Positions 23,680-32,597 of a stretch of DNA of 64,000 nt are shown here, one piece after another. A model generated the notes under the pieces. That model did not search any database. It worked only from the letters and a program-made list of their open reading frames with translations, and was not told the origin of the DNA. Positions within the stretch are counted from its first letter, which is position 1. Each line of letters starts with the position of its first letter. This DNA comes from Verrucomicrobiia bacterium. Lineage in GTDB: Bacteria; Verrucomicrobiota; Verrucomicrobiia; Verrucomicrobiales; Akkermansiaceae. The stretch lies in NCBI GenBank assembly GCA_947462875.1, contig CANHQJ010000018.1:27168-91167 (forward strand), read 5' to 3'. The translations under genes were made by a program, and so were the position numbers.

Positions 23680-26421
23680 TTATTCTTCGCGCAATAACAA
23701 GGCATCCAGTTCTTGTTTGAGGTGGTGCAGAATCGCGGGGTCGGTGATCTTCGCGCCGCCGGGGTGGGTGATGTAGAGCGTATCGACGGCCGCGCCTTTT
23801 TCGGTGCAAATCCGCGCGTGCACGGTATCGAGATGATGCGCGTTGATCGCGTGAAACAGATCGTGCAGCAGGCCGATGCGGTCCAGCGCCTGAATCTCCA
23901 CCGTGGTGCAGGAGGGATGCAGCTCGTTGCTGATGTAGCTGCGCACGGGAAAGGAAATGCCGCCATCGGTGCGCGGGGCGAGGAAGTTTTTCTTCCGCTT
24001 CAGGTACTGTGCCGGATTGTATTCCAACGCGGGGAAAATGGCATCAAAGGTGTCGGTGAAACGTTTGCGCACGGCCATGTCGGCGATCGGCTCGAAGTTG
24101 ATGTTGCAGACGCGGAAGATGTCCACCACGATGCCATCAGTGCGGGTGTAGAAATCCGCCGACAGAATGTTGATCTGCTGCGAGGCCAGCGCGCAGCAGA
24201 TTTTTTCCAACAGATTCGGGCGATTGCGCGTGGCGAGGATGAGCTCGGAGTAGCCTTTGTCGCTGTGATCGATCCACTTGATGCAGTACGCGTTTTCCTG
24301 CGATTCCTCGCGCTGGACGAAGTGCCGCACGGTGCGCACCTGGGTGACGATGTGAGGTGCCTGGCGGAAACTGAAGGCGGCCTCGGGCATGCGTTCGAAG
24401 TGTTCGTTGACCCACGGGTGGTAGTCATCGCGCATGAGCTCCAGCACCGCGGCGCGCAGTTCGAGCTTCTGTTCCTCGATCGATGCGGTGTAGCCGGCGC
24501 GTCCCTGATCGAGGAAACGGCTGGTCAGGGAATGCAGTTGCCGCATCAGCGATTCTTTCCAGCCGTTCCAGGCATCCGGTGCGGTGCCGTTCGAATCGGC
24601 ATAGGTGAAGAGCAGCAGCGCATCGAGGTTTTCCTTGGTTTTCATCACCGAGGCGAAGTCCGCCACGACATTGGGATCCTCGATGTTTTTCGTCGTGGCC
24701 GTCCGCCAGAAGATCAGGTGATTGTCCACGAGAAACATCAACAAGGCGCGGCGCGCGCCGCTGATTTGCAGGCGTTTGCAGACGCGGTTCGCCAGCATGG
24801 TGGAGCCGTCGATGTGTTCGCGCACGTCCTCGGCGCGGCCGGTATCATGCATGATCACCGCCAGATACAAGGCATACGGATCCGAAATGTCCAGCAGCAG
24901 GCGTTTGTAAAACGCCTGCTGCGGCAGGTCATCGGCGAGCAGGGCATCGAGCTGATCGACGCAGCGCAGCGTGTGTTCATCGGCGGTGTAGCGGTGGAAA
25001 AACTCATGCTGCACGAGACAGTCCATGCCATCGAACTCCGGCAGGTAGCGCCCGAGGAATCGCACACGATGCATGAGCCGCAGGATGCGGGCGACGTCAC
25101 CCTTGCGCTCGAGAATGGCCTGGAAGGTATCGCGGTTGGCCTTGGCATAGCGGAAATTTTTATCCACCAGATCGAGGTGCTCCTTGACCAATTTGCGCAT
25201 GGGCGGCGAGAGTTTGAGATTGCGCACCTGGCAATGCTGGAACAGGCGCATCATGCGGTTCGGGTCCTGCACGAAAACATCGGGCGTGAGCGCGTAGATG
25301 CGACCGTCTTTGGCGATGAAGCCATCGAACTCCTCGCGCTTGCTCTTGCGGAAACTCAGAAACGAACGCCATCCGGAATGAGCCGCCTGCATGGTCTCGA
25401 TCTGATAGATTTCCATCAGCGAAGTCGTGTGCTGCCACAGGTGGCGGGTGTGCGTGTAGTAATCGCGCATGAAGGCCTCCGTGCGGCGCAGGATGCTTTT
25501 TTGGGGGTAGTCGAAAGAGGTGGCGACAATCCCTTGCAGGCGCAGCGTGAGGATGTCGTTGGCCTTGCCGGTCTCGTAGTGCAGTTCATTGCGCACGCGG
25601 TGGAGAAAATCATAGGCGTCGTTGATTTCCTGATAGGCGGCGGCGCTGAGGCTTTTTTCCTTCACGAGATCCTTGAGGTCGGTGATGCCGCGCACCACAT
25701 GGGACACCCACATGATGTTGTGATAGTCGCGCAGTCCGCCGCAGGATTCCTTGACGTTCGGCTCCTGGAGGAAGGGAGTGTTCGAGTATTTCTTATGGCG
25801 GCTGCGCTGATCCTCGCGCCGCAGTTCCAGGAACTCGGTTTGTTTTTTCTGCACGCATTCTTTTTCAAAGCGCACGAGGCAGTTATCGTAGAGGGCCTGA
25901 CTGCCAGCGATGCGGCGGGTGTTCATCATCGCCGTTTTGTTTTGCTGATCGGCGTGCGCCTCGCTGATGCATTCCGTTATGGATCGCACGGAGTGTCCGA
26001 TTTTCAATCCCATGTCCCAGAGCAAATACAGAATCTTTTCGATGGTCTGCTTGGTGGTGGGAGCAATGCCGGCGGAGGGACGCGGCGTCAGAAACAAGAG
26101 GTCGATGTCCGAGCAGGGATTGAGCAATCCCCGGCCATAGCCGCCGATCGCCACCAGGGCGAACTGCGGCGGATTGCTTTCATGGTCGAGCAGAGCCCAC
26201 TGGTAGGCGGATTGCAGCAGGGCATCGAACATCTCCGCGCGCGCGCCGGCGATTTCCAAACCGCCCGCGCCATCGCGATGCCGCTGCCGGATCGCCTCCT
26301 CCTCCGCCGTGAGAAAGGCCTTGAAGGCGGAAATGCATTCGGCGGGGGACAGTTGCCCCTGCATCACGGGAGCCAGCCATTTGGCGGCGCGTTCTTGATA
26401 GGCATTGGTGGGAGCACTCAT
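23680..26421 (-). CDS. glnD: [Protein-PII] uridylyltransferase / uridylyl-removing enzyme
   Basis: A 913-residue bifunctional nitrogen sensor that uridylylates PII when glutamine is low and removes UMP when it is high. The nucleotidyltransferase motif Gly-Gly-Tyr-Gly-Arg-Gly (93-98) and Asp-Ile-Asp (105-107) are intact. The HD domain lies near 520 (Met-His-Asp-Thr-Gly), and two ACT domains at about 720-770 and 840-885 bind glutamine. The frame opens at 26487, but ATG 26421 is chosen because it lies just after the stop of the upstream isochorismate synthase gene and gives a normal length. No amtB or glnB is beside it. Confidence 0.93.
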   Translation of the reverse strand: MSAPTNAYQERAAKWLAPVMQGQLSPAECISAFKAFLTAEEEAIRQRHRDGAGGLEIAGARAEMFDALLQSAYQWALLDHESNPPQFALVAIGGYGRGLLNPCSDIDLLFLTPRPSAGIAPTTKQTIEKILYLLWDMGLKIGHSVRSITECISEAHADQQNKTAMMNTRRIAGSQALYDNCLVRFEKECVQKKQTEFLELRREDQRSRHKKYSNTPFLQEPNVKESCGGLRDYHNIMWVSHVVRGITDLKDLVKEKSLSAAAYQEINDAYDFLHRVRNELHYETGKANDILTLRLQGIVATSFDYPQKSILRRTEAFMRDYYTHTRHLWQHTTSLMEIYQIETMQAAHSGWRSFLSFRKSKREEFDGFIAKDGRIYALTPDVFVQDPNRMMRLFQHCQVRNLKLSPPMRKLVKEHLDLVDKNFRYAKANRDTFQAILERKGDVARILRLMHRVRFLGRYLPEFDGMDCLVQHEFFHRYTADEHTLRCVDQLDALLADDLPQQAFYKRLLLDISDPYALYLAVIMHDTGRAEDVREHIDGSTMLANRVCKRLQISGARRALLMFLVDNHLIFWRTATTKNIEDPNVVADFASVMKTKENLDALLLFTYADSNGTAPDAWNGWKESLMRQLHSLTSRFLDQGRAGYTASIEEQKLELRAAVLELMRDDYHPWVNEHFERMPEAAFSFRQAPHIVTQVRTVRHFVQREESQENAYCIKWIDHSDKGYSELILATRNRPNLLEKICCALASQQINILSADFYTRTDGIVVDIFRVCNINFEPIADMAVRKRFTDTFDAIFPALEYNPAQYLKRKKNFLAPRTDGGISFPVRSYISNELHPSCTTVEIQALDRIGLLHDLFHAINAHHLDTVHARICTEKGAAVDTLYITHPGGAKITDPAILHHLKQELDALLLREE

Positions 26422-26432
26422 GGAAAAATATG

Positions 26433-27467
26433 TTAGAGACCGATGGCCGATTTCACCGCCTCGCGTTTGAGGCGCAGTTCGCGCCATTCATTGACAACAC
26501 GACTCGCCTCGATGACCCCGCAGCCGGCGGGCAGCATGACGTGATCGCCTTCCCACCAGATGCCGCGGATGGCTACGACGGCGCGGAATTTCCCTTCGAA
26601 CCACAGGCCGAACGGCGCACCGAACTCGGCCGGGCAGCCGAGTTGTTGGCGCCAGTCCAACAGGAGCTGCATGGTTTCTTTGGTGCGCGGCAGCGGTCCC
26701 AGTGCGGGCGTGGGGTGGAGTTTGCGCAGCAAAGTCTCGACGGAAGTGTCGTCTTCCAGATCGACATCGATGAGTGTCTGGAAATGCACGATGGGGCCGA
26801 GATCGAGGATGCTGCGTTCCTGGCGGATCAGGATTCCCATATCGGCGAGTTTCGCCATCAGGCTTTGCGCCACAAACTCGTGCTCGCGGATTTCCTTTTC
26901 ATCCACGGCGAGAATTTCGCGCTCCTCGCGACGCGCGGTGCCGGCCAGAGCCATGGTTTGCAAATGACGGTCCTCCAGTGCGAAGAGCAACTCCGGAGTG
27001 GCACCGGCAAATCCGCGATCGGCTTCGAGCCAGGCGTAGGAAATTTTCGGCGCCGGCACCCGTGCGAATGCGGTGGCCAGCGCGTGCAGATCCCCCTGCG
27101 TCCTCTCGCCATGCTCCACGCTCACGGGCACTGTTTTTTCAAACACACCTTTGCGAATCGCGAGGGAAATGTCCTGAAACACCTGCGCGAAGGATCCGGC
27201 ATCCGGTGCCTGCCAGTCGATCTGCGGCAGCGGCTGTTGCGGGATTTCCGCGGCTTCGGTCACTTCCCAGCGCTTTGGAATCAGCCAGGGCTCTTCGAGG
27301 GTCAGCCCGAAGTCATTGCGATAAAATGCCACGCCGTCCTGCGGGCGCTGGGCACTGCGCGTGAAGGGACCATAACCGATCAAACGTCGTTCCCCGGAGA
27401 GGCCGAACAGGGCCATTTCTTGCGTAGCAGTCGTCACCGCGCCTAGCTCATCACATTGACGGCGCAC
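26433..27467 (-). CDS. menF: Isochorismate synthase (chorismate-binding family)
   Basis: A 344-residue member of the anthranilate synthase component I/isochorismate synthase fold. Ala-Gly-Thr-Ala-Arg-Arg, Glu-Lys-Glu-Ile-Arg-Glu-His-Glu-Phe-Val and Leu-His-Pro-Thr-Pro-Ala-Leu-Gly, followed by Glu-Phe-Gly-Ala-Pro-Phe-Gly and Gly-Cys-Gly-Val, are the chorismate-binding motifs. It converts chorismate to isochorismate for menaquinone or a siderophore. The short N-terminal part is typical of the MenF/EntC group. No other men gene is visible, so menF is a likely name and not proven. Eleven bases before glnD on the same strand. Confidence 0.85.
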   Translation of the reverse strand: MRRQCDELGAVTTATQEMALFGLSGERRLIGYGPFTRSAQRPQDGVAFYRNDFGLTLEEPWLIPKRWEVTEAAEIPQQPLPQIDWQAPDAGSFAQVFQDISLAIRKGVFEKTVPVSVEHGERTQGDLHALATAFARVPAPKISYAWLEADRGFAGATPELLFALEDRHLQTMALAGTARREEREILAVDEKEIREHEFVAQSLMAKLADMGILIRQERSILDLGPIVHFQTLIDVDLEDDTSVETLLRKLHPTPALGPLPRTKETMQLLLDWRQQLGCPAEFGAPFGLWFEGKFRAVVAIRGIWWEGDHVMLPAGCGVIEASRVVNEWRELRLKREAVKSAIGL

Positions 27468-27527
27468 GTCCAGTGTTTTGTGAGTGGTGGGGAGGATTTC
27501 AGCCGCATGCCGGAATCACCCGGACTC

Positions 27528-28886
27528 TCAACGCTCTAACATTTCCGCGCGCTGGAGCAGGGCCTTGGCGGCATCGGCATTTTTGTTCTGCTGCTGCCAC
27601 CAGGAAGCGAGCAGGCGGATCGCGGCGGCGCTTTCTTTTTTCTCTGTGGCAGGGTAGGCCTTGATGGCATCGCGCAGGCGCGACTCGGCTTTTTCCGTCT
27701 GCTTGGCGGTCCAGTAGGACTCGGCGGCGTGGCGCAGGTAGAGCGGATTGCGCGTGGGTTCTTTGGCGAGTTTTTCCGCTTCGTCGAAAAGCGCCGGCGC
27801 CTTGGCGGATTCCGCGGCATCGAGGTGGGTGGCCACGGCCCGGAGGTAGAGCAGATCGACATCCTTCGGGTAATCAAAGCAGGCTTTTTCCAACAAAATG
27901 CGCGCGGCTTTGGCGTCCTTGGCGTTGAGAAATTCGCGCGCGACTTCGAGAAATTCGCTCGCATCCCCACCGCGCAGTTTGAGCATTTCGCTGCGGTGCT
28001 TGCGGGCGAGCTCGGGTTTTTTCTGCTGATCGTAGAGTTTTGCCAGCGATTGATGCGCGACGAACAAGCTCGGATCGATCGCCAAGGCGGCGAGCAGCGT
28101 GGCTTCCCCCGCGGCCTCCTTTTTGTCAGCGAGCAGCAGAATGCCCAGGCGCACGCGCATGTCCAGCGATGACGGCGCGGCTTTGACATGCTTCTCCAAC
28201 AAAGCGATGGCTTCCGGCACGCGTTTTGTTTTGCGGAAATGCTCGGACGCCGCGCGGGCCAGGTTGGGATCCTCCGGAGTTTCCTCGATGCGTTCACGAT
28301 ACATGCGGTCGAGCTGCTCCTGCGATTGGGCATCATCCTGATCGCGCAGAATGCGGGAGAACAGTTCCGCCACCGAGGGATCCGCCTGCGGTTGTTTGAG
28401 GTAGTTTTGATAGAGCGCTTCGGATTTGGCGCGCTGGCCCTGCTGCTCATACAGCCGCAGGAGGCGCTCCAGCACCTCGGGATGAGCCGGTTGTTTTTGC
28501 TGCAATGCCTCCAGTTTTTCCACCGCGAGACGCAGCGCAAAATCATCCTCGGCACTCTGGGATCGGAGGAAATCGGTATACAAAAACTGCGCCCGCAGCG
28601 AATCGGGCCTATCTTCCGCCAGGGTGCGGTAGAGCGTGGATGCCGTTTTGATATCGCCCGCCTTGATCGCCCGTTTCGCCGAACGATCGGCGAGCATGAT
28701 GGCCGTTGGATGGGCGATGCGTGCGGCCTCTTCGTGCCTGGCTTTCCCCGCGGCATCCCCACGCAGACCAGCGAGCACGGCCTGCGCATACTCCCGCCGC
28801 GCCAGCCCGGTATCTTGCGCAAGCAGGATGCCGCTGGACGCGATCATGAGGCTGATTCCGCGAAGCATGGGAGCAGTGTATCTCAT
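27528..28886 (-). CDS. Secreted tetratricopeptide-repeat protein
   Basis: A 452-residue protein with a signal peptide ending at Leu-Leu-Ala-Gln (24). About ten TPR-like helical pairs follow (for example Ala-Ser-Glu-His-Phe-Arg-Lys and Ala-Glu-Ser-Tyr-Trp). The start at 28886 has an AGGGAAA ribosome site; a second Met at codon 7 is possible. Likely a periplasmic scaffold; no partner can be named. Downstream of the beta-helix gene on the opposite orientation pattern common here (same strand, 27-base gap). Confidence 0.8.
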   Translation of the reverse strand: MRYTAPMLRGISLMIASSGILLAQDTGLARREYAQAVLAGLRGDAAGKARHEEAARIAHPTAIMLADRSAKRAIKAGDIKTASTLYRTLAEDRPDSLRAQFLYTDFLRSQSAEDDFALRLAVEKLEALQQKQPAHPEVLERLLRLYEQQGQRAKSEALYQNYLKQPQADPSVAELFSRILRDQDDAQSQEQLDRMYRERIEETPEDPNLARAASEHFRKTKRVPEAIALLEKHVKAAPSSLDMRVRLGILLLADKKEAAGEATLLAALAIDPSLFVAHQSLAKLYDQQKKPELARKHRSEMLKLRGGDASEFLEVAREFLNAKDAKAARILLEKACFDYPKDVDLLYLRAVATHLDAAESAKAPALFDEAEKLAKEPTRNPLYLRHAAESYWTAKQTEKAESRLRDAIKAYPATEKKESAAAIRLLASWWQQQNKNADAAKALLQRAEMLER

Positions 28887-28913
28887 TTTCCCTGCGACAC
28901 AAGCACACGATCG

Positions 28914-29981
28914 TCACCGACCATAGCGCCCGTTGGTTTCCTTCACCGGCAATTGCGGGCGCGAGTCCTGCGGTCGATCGCTGGCGAGCCAGTGATTGTC
29001 GTGAAACACAAACGTATCCGCCGCCGTGGCATCGCCGATGTTGAGCTCGGTGCGCACCTGCGCGCGCAGGAACTCGATCGTGTTGTGATGGATCGTCACC
29101 TTGCGGCAGGGCACAAACCCCGGCGCGCGCGTTTCCTGCAAGATGCGGAAAATCCATTTCTGTGGCTGGATGATCCGGTTGTGGGAAAAGTCACAGCCAT
29201 CCACTCCCACAAACGCCGCCGCGCACTCGCTGCCCTCGATGCGATTGTTTTTCACCGTGATGCGCGACGCTTCCGCTTTCGCCTCAGGCGGACGGAAAAA
29301 CTCCAGTCCCGTCGAGCCGCCGATGTTCAGCGGGCGCGCACTGGCGTTCTGAAAGCTGCATGATTCCACCACCACATCCGCGCTGCCGCCTTTCAATTGG
29401 ATGCCCGCCGATGCGCTGAAGCCCGCTTTCCCCTGCAAATGGCAGCGCCGGATCTGCGCGCGATGACAACCGACAAAATCAATGCCCTGCCCGCCCCAGC
29501 CATGAATCCGGCAATCCTCGATGATCAGATCTTCCAGCCCCGAGCACTTGATGCCATCAAAATTCCCGATCGGCCCGATGTCGCTGACATCCAGATGACG
29601 CAGCACGATCCCTTTCACCCGTTGTTTCCGATCACCGCCGTCATCAATGTTCAGGCCGTTGTGTTTCTGCCCGGAAATGTTCAGATGCGACACTTGCAGG
29701 CCCTGACAGCGCGAGAAATGCCACGCCTGATTGCCGCCCGTGAATGTCGGCTTCTTGTCAGGATCGAGCGCCGTAATGTGGAGGTCCCGTACGTCAGCCA
29801 CCGCATAGCCGCCACCATACTCCGCCGCCGCGAGCTTGAGGGTCGTTTGATCACGCACCTGTTTGAGCGCCGCACGCAGCTCGGCGGCATCGCGCACGAT
29901 GACCTCCGTCTTTTCCGCATGAGCCGGAACACAGCAAAACATCCCCACTATCACCAGCCATCGCGGCACATGCTTTTTCAT
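28914..29981 (-). CDS. Secreted right-handed parallel beta-helix protein
   Basis: A 355-residue protein with signal peptide (Cys-Val-Pro-Ala-His-Ala/Glu, 22). It contains many short repeats of the kind Ile-Glu-Asp-Cys-Arg-Ile-His and Val-Glu-Ser-Cys-Ser-Phe-Gln, typical of beta-helix coils in pectate-lyase-like polysaccharide-acting proteins. A catalytic set cannot be picked out. It probably binds or cleaves an acidic polysaccharide; enzyme activity is not shown by sequence. Confidence 0.8.
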   Translation of the reverse strand: MKKHVPRWLVIVGMFCCVPAHAEKTEVIVRDAAELRAALKQVRDQTTLKLAAAEYGGGYAVADVRDLHITALDPDKKPTFTGGNQAWHFSRCQGLQVSHLNISGQKHNGLNIDDGGDRKQRVKGIVLRHLDVSDIGPIGNFDGIKCSGLEDLIIEDCRIHGWGGQGIDFVGCHRAQIRRCHLQGKAGFSASAGIQLKGGSADVVVESCSFQNASARPLNIGGSTGLEFFRPPEAKAEASRITVKNNRIEGSECAAAFVGVDGCDFSHNRIIQPQKWIFRILQETRAPGFVPCRKVTIHHNTIEFLRAQVRTELNIGDATAADTFVFHDNHWLASDRPQDSRPQLPVKETNGRYGR

Positions 29982-30020
29982 GATCCGAACTTAACAAACC
30001 CAATCGGTTTGTGCAAGAGG

Positions 30021-30674
30021 CTAACGGCGTGTGTCTAACAAAAGCGCCGCCAATTCCTCCACGCGCTCCACCGCGGATGCCGGCTTCTCCACCACCAAAG
30101 CCGCCCGGTCATGATAGCCCCACGTCACGGCGATCGCCCCGATGCCTGCCGCATGCGCCGTTTGCAAGTCCATCACACTGTCGCCGATCATCATCGCACT
30201 CTCCGCAGACCAACCCGGTGTCCGCAGGATTTCCCACAAGCCCGTCGGATCCGGCTTGTGCGGGATGCCCGCGCGCTGTCCGATCACCGGGCAAAAAACT
30301 CCGGGGAAAAGCTCATCTACGATAGTCATAGTAAATGCATGCGGCTTGTTCGAGAGGACCGCCAGACCGTCACCGCGGGCGCGCAGTTTTTCCAACAACT
30401 CGGGAATGCCCTCATACGGCGTCGTACCGCTGCTCCAGTGCGCGGCATAGTGTTCGCGGAACGTTTGCAACACGCGGGGGAAAACATCCGCATCCTCCCT
30501 CCGCAGCGCGCGCCGCACCAGCATCTCCGCGCCATCACCGATGAACGTGCGCACGGCCTTGGCTTCATGAACCGGCTGACCATGTGCCGCCAACGCGGCA
30601 TTCAGGCTTGCAGCGATCCCCGGCAGCGAATCCACCAACGTTCCGTCCAAATCAAAAATCCATCCCTTGCTCAC
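30021..30674 (-). CDS. gph: Phosphoglycolate phosphatase-like HAD hydrolase
   Basis: A 217-residue HAD phosphatase. Motif I Asp8-Leu-Asp10-Gly-Thr-Leu-Val-Asp, motif II Ser-Asn-Lys-Pro (about 108-111) and motif IV Gly-Asp-Ser-Val-Met-Asp are intact, with the four-helix cap between. Family members remove phosphate from 2-phosphoglycolate formed during DNA repair or photorespiration; the substrate here is inferred. It follows the transmembrane gene at 30687-31091 and lexA, with 12 bases between, so it may be part of a lexA transcript. Confidence 0.88.
   Translation of the reverse strand: MSKGWIFDLDGTLVDSLPGIAASLNAALAAHGQPVHEAKAVRTFIGDGAEMLVRRALRREDADVFPRVLQTFREHYAAHWSSGTTPYEGIPELLEKLRARGDGLAVLSNKPHAFTMTIVDELFPGVFCPVIGQRAGIPHKPDPTGLWEILRTPGWSAESAMMIGDSVMDLQTAHAAGIGAIAVTWGYHDRAALVVEKPASAVERVEELAALLLDTRR
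30317..30333 (-). repeat. Dispersed 17-bp palindromic motif, copy 4
   Basis: On the minus strand TACTAT-GACT-AT-C-GTAG, an exact match to TACTAYNNNNATMGTAG, inside the gph coding strand where it encodes Thr-Met-Thr-Ile-Val. Confidence 0.7.
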
Positions 30675-30686
30675 CAGGCGAGTGGA

Positions 30687-31091
30687 TCAGAATCCGATCA
30701 GGGTCACCAGCTCGGTATCGGAAAATTCTCCCAGATGATCCGTGGCCGCCAATAACATTTCCTGATTCGCCACCTCATCGAGCGTCGCAAACGCATCCGC
30801 TGGTTCGGGGCGATGCTCCACCACCGTCTGTGCCGGTTCGGGGAGGAAAAACACCACCGCAGCAATCGTCAAGGCCGCTGCCATGGCCGCGACCGATCCC
30901 ACGACTGCGTAGGACCGCGCCCAAAACGGCGAAGGCTGCGCCTCTGCTTGACGCACCGCGCGCATCACCCGATCCGCAAACACGGGAGAAACCGACGCCG
31001 CAGGCGATTGACGCAGCAGATCCCAGACAGGATCCTGCGAGACATCCTGCTCGTCATTGTTCGTAACTTGTGACTCTTGTGTTGCTTTCAT
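30687..31091 (-). CDS. Single-pass membrane protein of unknown function (anti-sigma-like layout)
   Basis: A 134-residue protein. The start at 31091 is set by AGGAGG four to nine bases upstream; the longer frame upstream has no such site. An acidic N-terminal part (1-58) with Asp-Pro-Val-Trp-Asp-Leu-Leu is followed by one helix (62-83) and a short periplasmic tail. The layout resembles anti-sigma factors or similar regulators, but no sigma factor gene is next to it and no zinc-binding His-Cys motif is seen. It lies between lexA and gph on the same strand. Confidence 0.75.
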   Translation of the reverse strand: MKATQESQVTNNDEQDVSQDPVWDLLRQSPAASVSPVFADRVMRAVRQAEAQPSPFWARSYAVVGSVAAMAAALTIAAVVFFLPEPAQTVVEHRPEPADAFATLDEVANQEMLLAATDHLGEFSDTELVTLIGF

Positions 31092-31153
31092 CGGATACCT
31101 CCTACGCGATCCAACAACGGGGGCGAGCAAAAGTCGCGCCAAAAGATAAAATT

Positions 31154-31771
31154 TTATGCCGCCTGCCGCAACAGGGCCACCAACACACCCTGGACGATCA
31201 GTTCCCGTGCCGGAATCAGGTCCGGGAAATTTTTGTTTTCGGCATGCAGGAACGGTTTGCCGTTCTCCACGACGTAGCGTTTCAGCGTGGTTTCGCCGTC
31301 GATCAAGGCCGCGACGACATCGCCATTGCGCGGCTCGCGGAACTCCATGATGACCACATCGCCATCGCAAATGTGCGCGTCCACCATCGATTCCCCGCGC
31401 ACTTTCAGCGCAAAGGTCCGGGCCGAGCGCTGGATGCCCAGCGAGCGGATATCGATCGACAAACATCCTTCTTTTTCCGGCGTGGTGTCATCGCCGTAAC
31501 CCGCGGCAATGCGACCATAGATCGGAATGTCCACAATTTCCTCGCGATCGAGCTCATCGGGAAACGCCACGGCTCTGGCCTTGCCGGGCAAGCGCTGGAT
31601 CGCGCCTTTTTTCTCCAAGGCTCGCAAATGGCTCATCGCGGCCGTCTGACTCGCGAAGCCGAAATAATGCTGTAGCTCGCGCGTGGATGGCATGATGCCG
31701 GTCTTGCGCTGCGACGATTTGAGATACTCAAGGATCTCCTGCTGGCGGGTGGTAAGGTTGATCGAGATCAT
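31154..31771 (-). CDS. lexA: SOS repressor LexA
   Basis: A 205-residue repressor. The winged-helix DNA-binding region covers 5-65 (Thr-Arg-Glu-Leu-Gln-His-Tyr-Phe-Gly-Phe is the recognition helix). The autocleavage bond Ala90-Gly91, catalytic Ser128 in Gly-Glu-Ser-Met, and Lys164 are all present. It represses DNA-damage genes and is cleaved when RecA is activated. The frame is open to 31822, but ATG 31771 gives the family start (MISINLTTRQQEILEYL), and the operator just upstream argues against the longer form. Confidence 0.95.
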   Translation of the reverse strand: MISINLTTRQQEILEYLKSSQRKTGIMPSTRELQHYFGFASQTAAMSHLRALEKKGAIQRLPGKARAVAFPDELDREEIVDIPIYGRIAAGYGDDTTPEKEGCLSIDIRSLGIQRSARTFALKVRGESMVDAHICDGDVVIMEFREPRNGDVVAALIDGETTLKRYVVENGKPFLHAENKNFPDLIPARELIVQGVLVALLRQAA

Positions 31772-31782
31772 CTGATGAACAG

Positions 31783-31796
31783 TGTTCGAGAGAACA
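31783..31796. promoter_or_regulatory. LexA operator TGTTC-N4-GAACA
   Basis: TGTTC at 31783-31787 and GAACA at 31792-31796 form a perfect palindrome with a 4-base spacer, 12 bases upstream of the lexA start codon. From memory, this is the consensus reported for LexA in Verrucomicrobia, so autoregulation is very likely. A TAAAAT hexamer (minus strand, 31804-31809) just upstream is a possible -10, which would place the operator over the transcription start. Confidence 0.85.
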
Positions 31797-31874
31797 AAAT
31801 CGCATTTTATCTGTCCTGACAAGAAAAAATGTGAAAAAAATGATCGATCGTTTTGCTACGAACCCACACCACTC

Positions 31875-32549
31875 ATGAAACAGCTGCTCCTCGCATGTCT
31901 CATCAGCATCCTTTCCTGCCACGGCGCTGAGAAAAGCCGGCTCGTCGCCCAGCTGGAAGCGGGCGAAAAACAAGTGGTCGTCACGTACGGCACCAGCCTC
32001 ACTGCTGACGGGGCCTGGGTCAAACAAATGACTGCCGCCCTCGATCGGAAATTCCCCCAACAGGCCACCGTCATCAACAGCGGTGGCTCCGGAAAGTGGT
32101 CGGACTGGGGCGTGGCCCATTTGCAAAAACGGGTCATCGACAAAAAGCCCGATACCGTTTTCATCGAATTTTCCATGAACGACAGCGTGGCGCGATTCAA
32201 TGGCTCGGTTCCGGTTGCGAAGAAAAATCTCGAAACCATGATCGATGCCATCCTCAAGGCGAATCCCCGGTGCGAGATCATCCTCATGACCATGACGCCC
32301 GGCAACGCCCACCCCGAAGGGCATCCGTCCTACCGCAAGGACATCGAAGCGCACTATCAGATGGTTCGCGACGTCGCCCAAGCACGAAAACTCCGCCTCA
32401 TCGATCACTATCCGAACTGGATCGCACTGCAAACCAAGGACAAACCAACCTTCGACAAATACGTCCCCGATTCCATTCACCCCACCCCGGAAGGATGCGA
32501 AAAAATCATCACCCCCGTGATCCTGGAATCCCTCGGTCTCGGGAAATGA
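31875..32549 (+). CDS. Secreted SGNH/GDSL hydrolase
   Basis: A 224-residue protein starting at ATG 31875, with signal peptide ending near Cys-His-Gly-Ala (18). The nucleophile is Ser41 in Tyr-Gly-Thr-Ser-Leu; block III Asn is in Glu-Phe-Ser-Met-Asn-Asp-Ser, and Asp-Ser-Ile-His near the C-terminus holds the Asp/His pair. SGNH enzymes remove acetyl or other ester groups, often from polysaccharides. It is first of five genes in the same direction that look like a secreted carbohydrate cluster. Confidence 0.86.
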   Translation: MKQLLLACLISILSCHGAEKSRLVAQLEAGEKQVVVTYGTSLTADGAWVKQMTAALDRKFPQQATVINSGGSGKWSDWGVAHLQKRVIDKKPDTVFIEFSMNDSVARFNGSVPVAKKNLETMIDAILKANPRCEIILMTMTPGNAHPEGHPSYRKDIEAHYQMVRDVAQARKLRLIDHYPNWIALQTKDKPTFDKYVPDSIHPTPEGCEKIITPVILESLGLGK

Positions 32550-32597
32550 AAGGATTCGCGCAGTCGCGGTGTATCTAGGCTGCCAAAGAAAGCCTCC

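Noticed and set aside
23713..26436. 907-residue open frame on the plus strand opposite glnD
   Set aside because: It is the reverse complement of a GC-rich gene; the glnD domain motifs are on the minus strand. The same applies to long frames opposite DUF1501 (1127-2620), DUF1553 (3242-4480), DUF4175 (13304-15013) and the pilin-like gene (44133-46103).
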